In this document: piece after piece, positions 5,297-7,139 of the stretch
Position numbering within the stretch: the stretch's first letter is position 1
How the letters are laid out: every line of letters starts with the position of its first letter
Assembly: GCA_945871415.1 (NCBI GenBank)
Contig: CAMBWG010000109.1
Coordinates: 1-7,139 of the forward strand
Direction of reading: 5' to 3'
Source: an uncultured Desulfovibrio sp.
GTDB lineage: Bacteria; Desulfobacterota; Desulfovibrionia; Desulfovibrionales; Desulfovibrionaceae
DNA length: 7,139 bases
Translations under genes and position numbers: made by a program
The notes under the pieces: model-generated
Databases searched by the model: none
The model's input: only the letters and a program-made list of their open reading frames with translations
What the model was told of the DNA's origin: nothing

Positions 5297-6487
5297 TTAG
5301 CTCATGTGGGCGATAAAGCATTTGAGGTAGGCCGTTTCGGGCATGGCGCAATGGACGGGATGATCCTCCGGTTGCCCGCCGGCATACAGGATGCGGCCCT
5401 GCCGGTGATTTTTGGCGGCGGCCAGCGCCACCAGTCCGCGCAGGGTTTCGGCGGGCAGATGGTGAGAGCAGGAGCAGGAAACAAAGATGCCGCCTGGCTC
5501 CAGCAGGCGCACGGCAAGGGCGTTTGCCTTGCGATAGGCGGCCTTGCCCTGTTCGGCATCCTTGCGGCGTTTGATGAAGGCCGGAGGATCGAGACAGACC
5601 AGCCCGAAGCGGCGACCTTCGTCGTACAGCTGTTCCATGCAGGCAAAGGCGTCGCCGCACAGACCCGTGACGGCGTCCGCATCGGCAAGGCGCGGCGCAT
5701 TGCGGGCGGCATTGCGCACGGCATAGTCCACGGCCGTCTGCGAGGCGTCGATGAAGGTGACGGAAGATGCTCCGGCACGGGCGGCCGTGCCGCCGAAGCC
5801 CCCGGCATAGGAAAAAATGTCGAGCACCTGCACGCCGTTCGCATAACGCGCGGCTTCGGCCCTGTTACGGCGCTGATCATAGAACCAGCCGGTTTTCTGC
5901 CCGGTACGGCAGGGGGCGAAAAAACGGCAGCCGTTTTCCGGTACGTCCAGTTCCTCCGGCACGTCGCCTTCCAGCTCGTTGTCGCGGGCAAGGCCCTCCA
6001 GACTGCGTGAGGCAAGGTCGTTGTCCCAGAGAATGGACGCGGGAGAGAGCAGAGTGCGCAGAACTTCGTGCAGCAAATCCTTGCGCGCTTCCATGCCTGC
6101 CGTGCCGATCTGTACCGTAAGGTGATCTCCGAAACGATCGACGACGAGACCGGGCAGCATGTCGCCCTCGCCGTGGCAGAGGCGGTAATAGGGGGCGTCG
6201 AAGCAGCGTTCGCGCAGCGCCAGCGCCGTTTCCAGCCGCTCGCGCAGCAGCGTGCCGTCCAGCGCCTGCCCGGCCTTGCGGCTGTAAATACGGGCGCAGA
6301 TCAGGGAGTGCGGATTGACAAAGGCGCAGCCCAGCGCCTGCCCGCGGGCATCGCGTACCAGCGCTTCCTCGCCCGGAACAAAAGCGTTCAGCGGGCTTTT
6401 GCTGACGTCCACCTCGTTGCCGAAGACCCAGAGATGACCGGCGCGTAAACGGCGATCCTCGCCCTTGCGGAGCCAGAGTTCTTTCAT
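5297..6487 (-). CDS. rlmI: RlmI-family 23S rRNA (cytosine-C5) methyltransferase
   Basis: RlmI uses S-adenosylmethionine to methylate C5 of a cytosine in 23S rRNA (C1962 in E. coli). The 396-residue product equals the E. coli RlmI length. An N-terminal PUA-like RNA-binding domain opens with WLRKGEDRRLRAGHLWVFGNE (about 5-25). The central RlmI domain contains GEGDMLPGLVVDRFGD (106-121) and GQKTGWFYDQRRNR (196-209). The C-terminal Rossmann methyltransferase fold has motif I VLDIFSYAGGFG (221-232), an acidic residue at the end of strand 2 (Asp247), LDPPAF (299-304) and SCSCSHHL (337-344). The end, DHPV followed by YLKCF, also matches RlmI. The exact target base is inferred from the family, and related enzymes with other targets exist. 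The ATG at 6487 has AAGGAAA 7 bases upstream. Upstream is a 73-bp gap with a repeat; no clear promoter was seen there. Confidence 0.9.
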   Translation of the reverse strand: MKELWLRKGEDRRLRAGHLWVFGNEVDVSKSPLNAFVPGEEALVRDARGQALGCAFVNPHSLICARIYSRKAGQALDGTLLRERLETALALRERCFDAPYYRLCHGEGDMLPGLVVDRFGDHLTVQIGTAGMEARKDLLHEVLRTLLSPASILWDNDLASRSLEGLARDNELEGDVPEELDVPENGCRFFAPCRTGQKTGWFYDQRRNRAEAARYANGVQVLDIFSYAGGFGGTAARAGASSVTFIDASQTAVDYAVRNAARNAPRLADADAVTGLCGDAFACMEQLYDEGRRFGLVCLDPPAFIKRRKDAEQGKAAYRKANALAVRLLEPGGIFVSCSCSHHLPAETLRGLVALAAAKNHRQGRILYAGGQPEDHPVHCAMPETAYLKCFIAHMS

Positions 6488-6500
6488 GAAATTTTCCTTA

Positions 6501-6557
6501 CTGGTAGAGCATTTCCAGGTTGAAACGCTTTGTATTTTTCAAAGGTGAAGCGTTCTC
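6501..6557. repeat. Short interspersed repeat, copy 2, with alternative hairpins
   Basis: Bases 6535-6557 match 2381-2403 at 21 of 23 positions. Just beside it, GGTTGAAACGCTT (about 6518-6530) looks like a second, diverged unit in the same orientation. Two hairpins that exclude each other are possible: AACGCTT (6524-6530) with AAGCGTT (6548-6554), or CTTTG (6528-6532) with CAAAG (6540-6544). The element fills most of the gap between the partial gene and the rRNA methyltransferase gene. There is no T tract that would make it a clear terminator in the gene direction. Confidence 0.5.
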
Positions 6558-6560
6558 GTG

Positions 6561-7139
6561 TTACCGCTTAAGTATACGGAGGAGCTGATCCTTGACATTT
6601 TCCTTGCCGGGAACGGCGGAAGCCTCGAGTTTGCGTCCTATATTCTCGATATCGGCCAGATCGAGCATCGTCATCCCCATGCCTTCGCGCAGACGGAGTT
6701 CCAGCGTGCCGGGAGTAATCAGCATTGTGTGCAGGGCTTCGACCAGCGGCCTGTTGGTTTCGCCGGGGAGCGCTGCGGGAATCTGGGCCGCCAGCATGTC
6801 CACCTGGGGAAGCGCCTGCCTGTTGGGAATAATCATGGCCAGCATCCGGGCGATGCCGCCCTTGTCTTCATAGCGCAGACTGGCCTTTCTGATCTGCGTG
6901 CCGAGCAGAGACAGAGCGTTTCTCTCCGCAAGAGACAGCCGGGAGACATCAATATTGTGCTCCATATCCATATCAAAGTGACCAATCCCGGCAACGTCAA
7001 GACTGACCTTGTCCCGGAACACGTCAAAGTCAAAGCTGGCCGCGTCGCCCTGCTGGATATGCTCCCCGGTTCCATTGATAATCAGTCGGTTGAGTCCGGG
7101 AATCCTCAGCCGCCCGGTTGCGGGGATGTCCAGCTGCTC
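6561..7139 (-). CDS. C-terminal part of an unrecognised protein, cut by the window edge
   Basis: The frame is open from the right edge to a TAA at 6561-6563, giving 192 visible residues; the start lies beyond the window. I do not recognise the family with confidence. The first 60 or so residues are rich in alternating hydrophobic and polar or acidic residues (GRLRIPGLNRLIINGTG, ASFDFDVFRDKVSLDVAG), suggesting beta strands. A helical stretch with LSLAERNALSLLG follows, then SLRYEDKGGIARMLAMIIPN. Near the end are LHTMLITPGTLELRLREGMG and a short charged tail. The pattern of a beta-rich part, a helix and then a PGTLELRL strand resembles repetitive beta-rich periplasmic proteins, but that is only an impression. 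A GTG at 7022 could start a shorter product, but coding character continues unbroken upstream of it, so I treat the gene as partial. It has no transmembrane segment in the visible part. Confidence 0.8.
   Translation of the reverse strand, partial: EQLDIPATGRLRIPGLNRLIINGTGEHIQQGDAASFDFDVFRDKVSLDVAGIGHFDMDMEHNIDVSRLSLAERNALSLLGTQIRKASLRYEDKGGIARMLAMIIPNRQALPQVDMLAAQIPAALPGETNRPLVEALHTMLITPGTLELRLREGMGMTMLDLADIENIGRKLEASAVPGKENVKDQLLRILKR

Noticed and set aside
5302..6015. Second minus-strand frame inside the methyltransferase gene
   Set aside because: Its translation is Pro/Arg/Ala-rich and out of frame with a complete RlmI protein that carries all expected motifs.

Overview
The window looks like the end of a contig from a GC-rich (about 60% by eye) Gram-negative chromosome. 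A member of the Desulfovibrionaceae or a close relative is the best guess. That guess rests on hydrogenase-maturation genes, a DUF1844 protein, the class-V aminotransferase subtype, and a short intergenic repeat of a kind I associate with those genomes. No marker gene in the window proves the taxonomy. Positions 1-49 are an uninterrupted run of C, most likely a sequencing or assembly artefact at the contig edge.

Every gene I accept is on the minus strand, so transcription runs from high to low coordinates. In that order: (i) the C-terminal part of an unrecognised protein that runs off the right edge (6561-7139); (ii) a 73-bp gap holding one copy of a short repeat; (iii) an RlmI-family 23S rRNA cytosine methyltransferase (5297-6487); (iv) a gap with a good sigma-70-type promoter and a leader hairpin; (v) a PLP-dependent class-V aminotransferase (3978-5162); (vi) a very GC-rich hairpin with a T tract that looks like an intrinsic terminator; (vii) a small DUF1844 protein (3601-3894) followed after 14 bp by argC (2528-3586); (viii) a 278-bp gap crowded with inverted repeats, containing candidate terminators, a second repeat copy, and a promoter for the next genes; (ix) hypD (1122-2249) and hypE (73-1080), 41 bp apart.

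Three functions are represented. hypD and hypE act together in making the Fe(CN)2CO group of [NiFe] hydrogenases: HypE makes the cyanide ligand on its C-terminal cysteine, and HypD, with HypC, builds the iron centre. argC carries out the third step of arginine biosynthesis. The methyltransferase modifies ribosomal RNA. The aminotransferase and the DUF1844 protein cannot be given a substrate or partner from sequence alone.

This is mostly ordinary housekeeping sequence. I saw no defence system, mobile element, CRISPR array, tRNA or rRNA. The points worth a second look are regulatory or structural: the repeat family, the terminator in front of DUF1844-argC, the palindrome over the hypD promoter, the leader hairpin of the aminotransferase, the absence of hypC beside hypD, and the poly-C edge.
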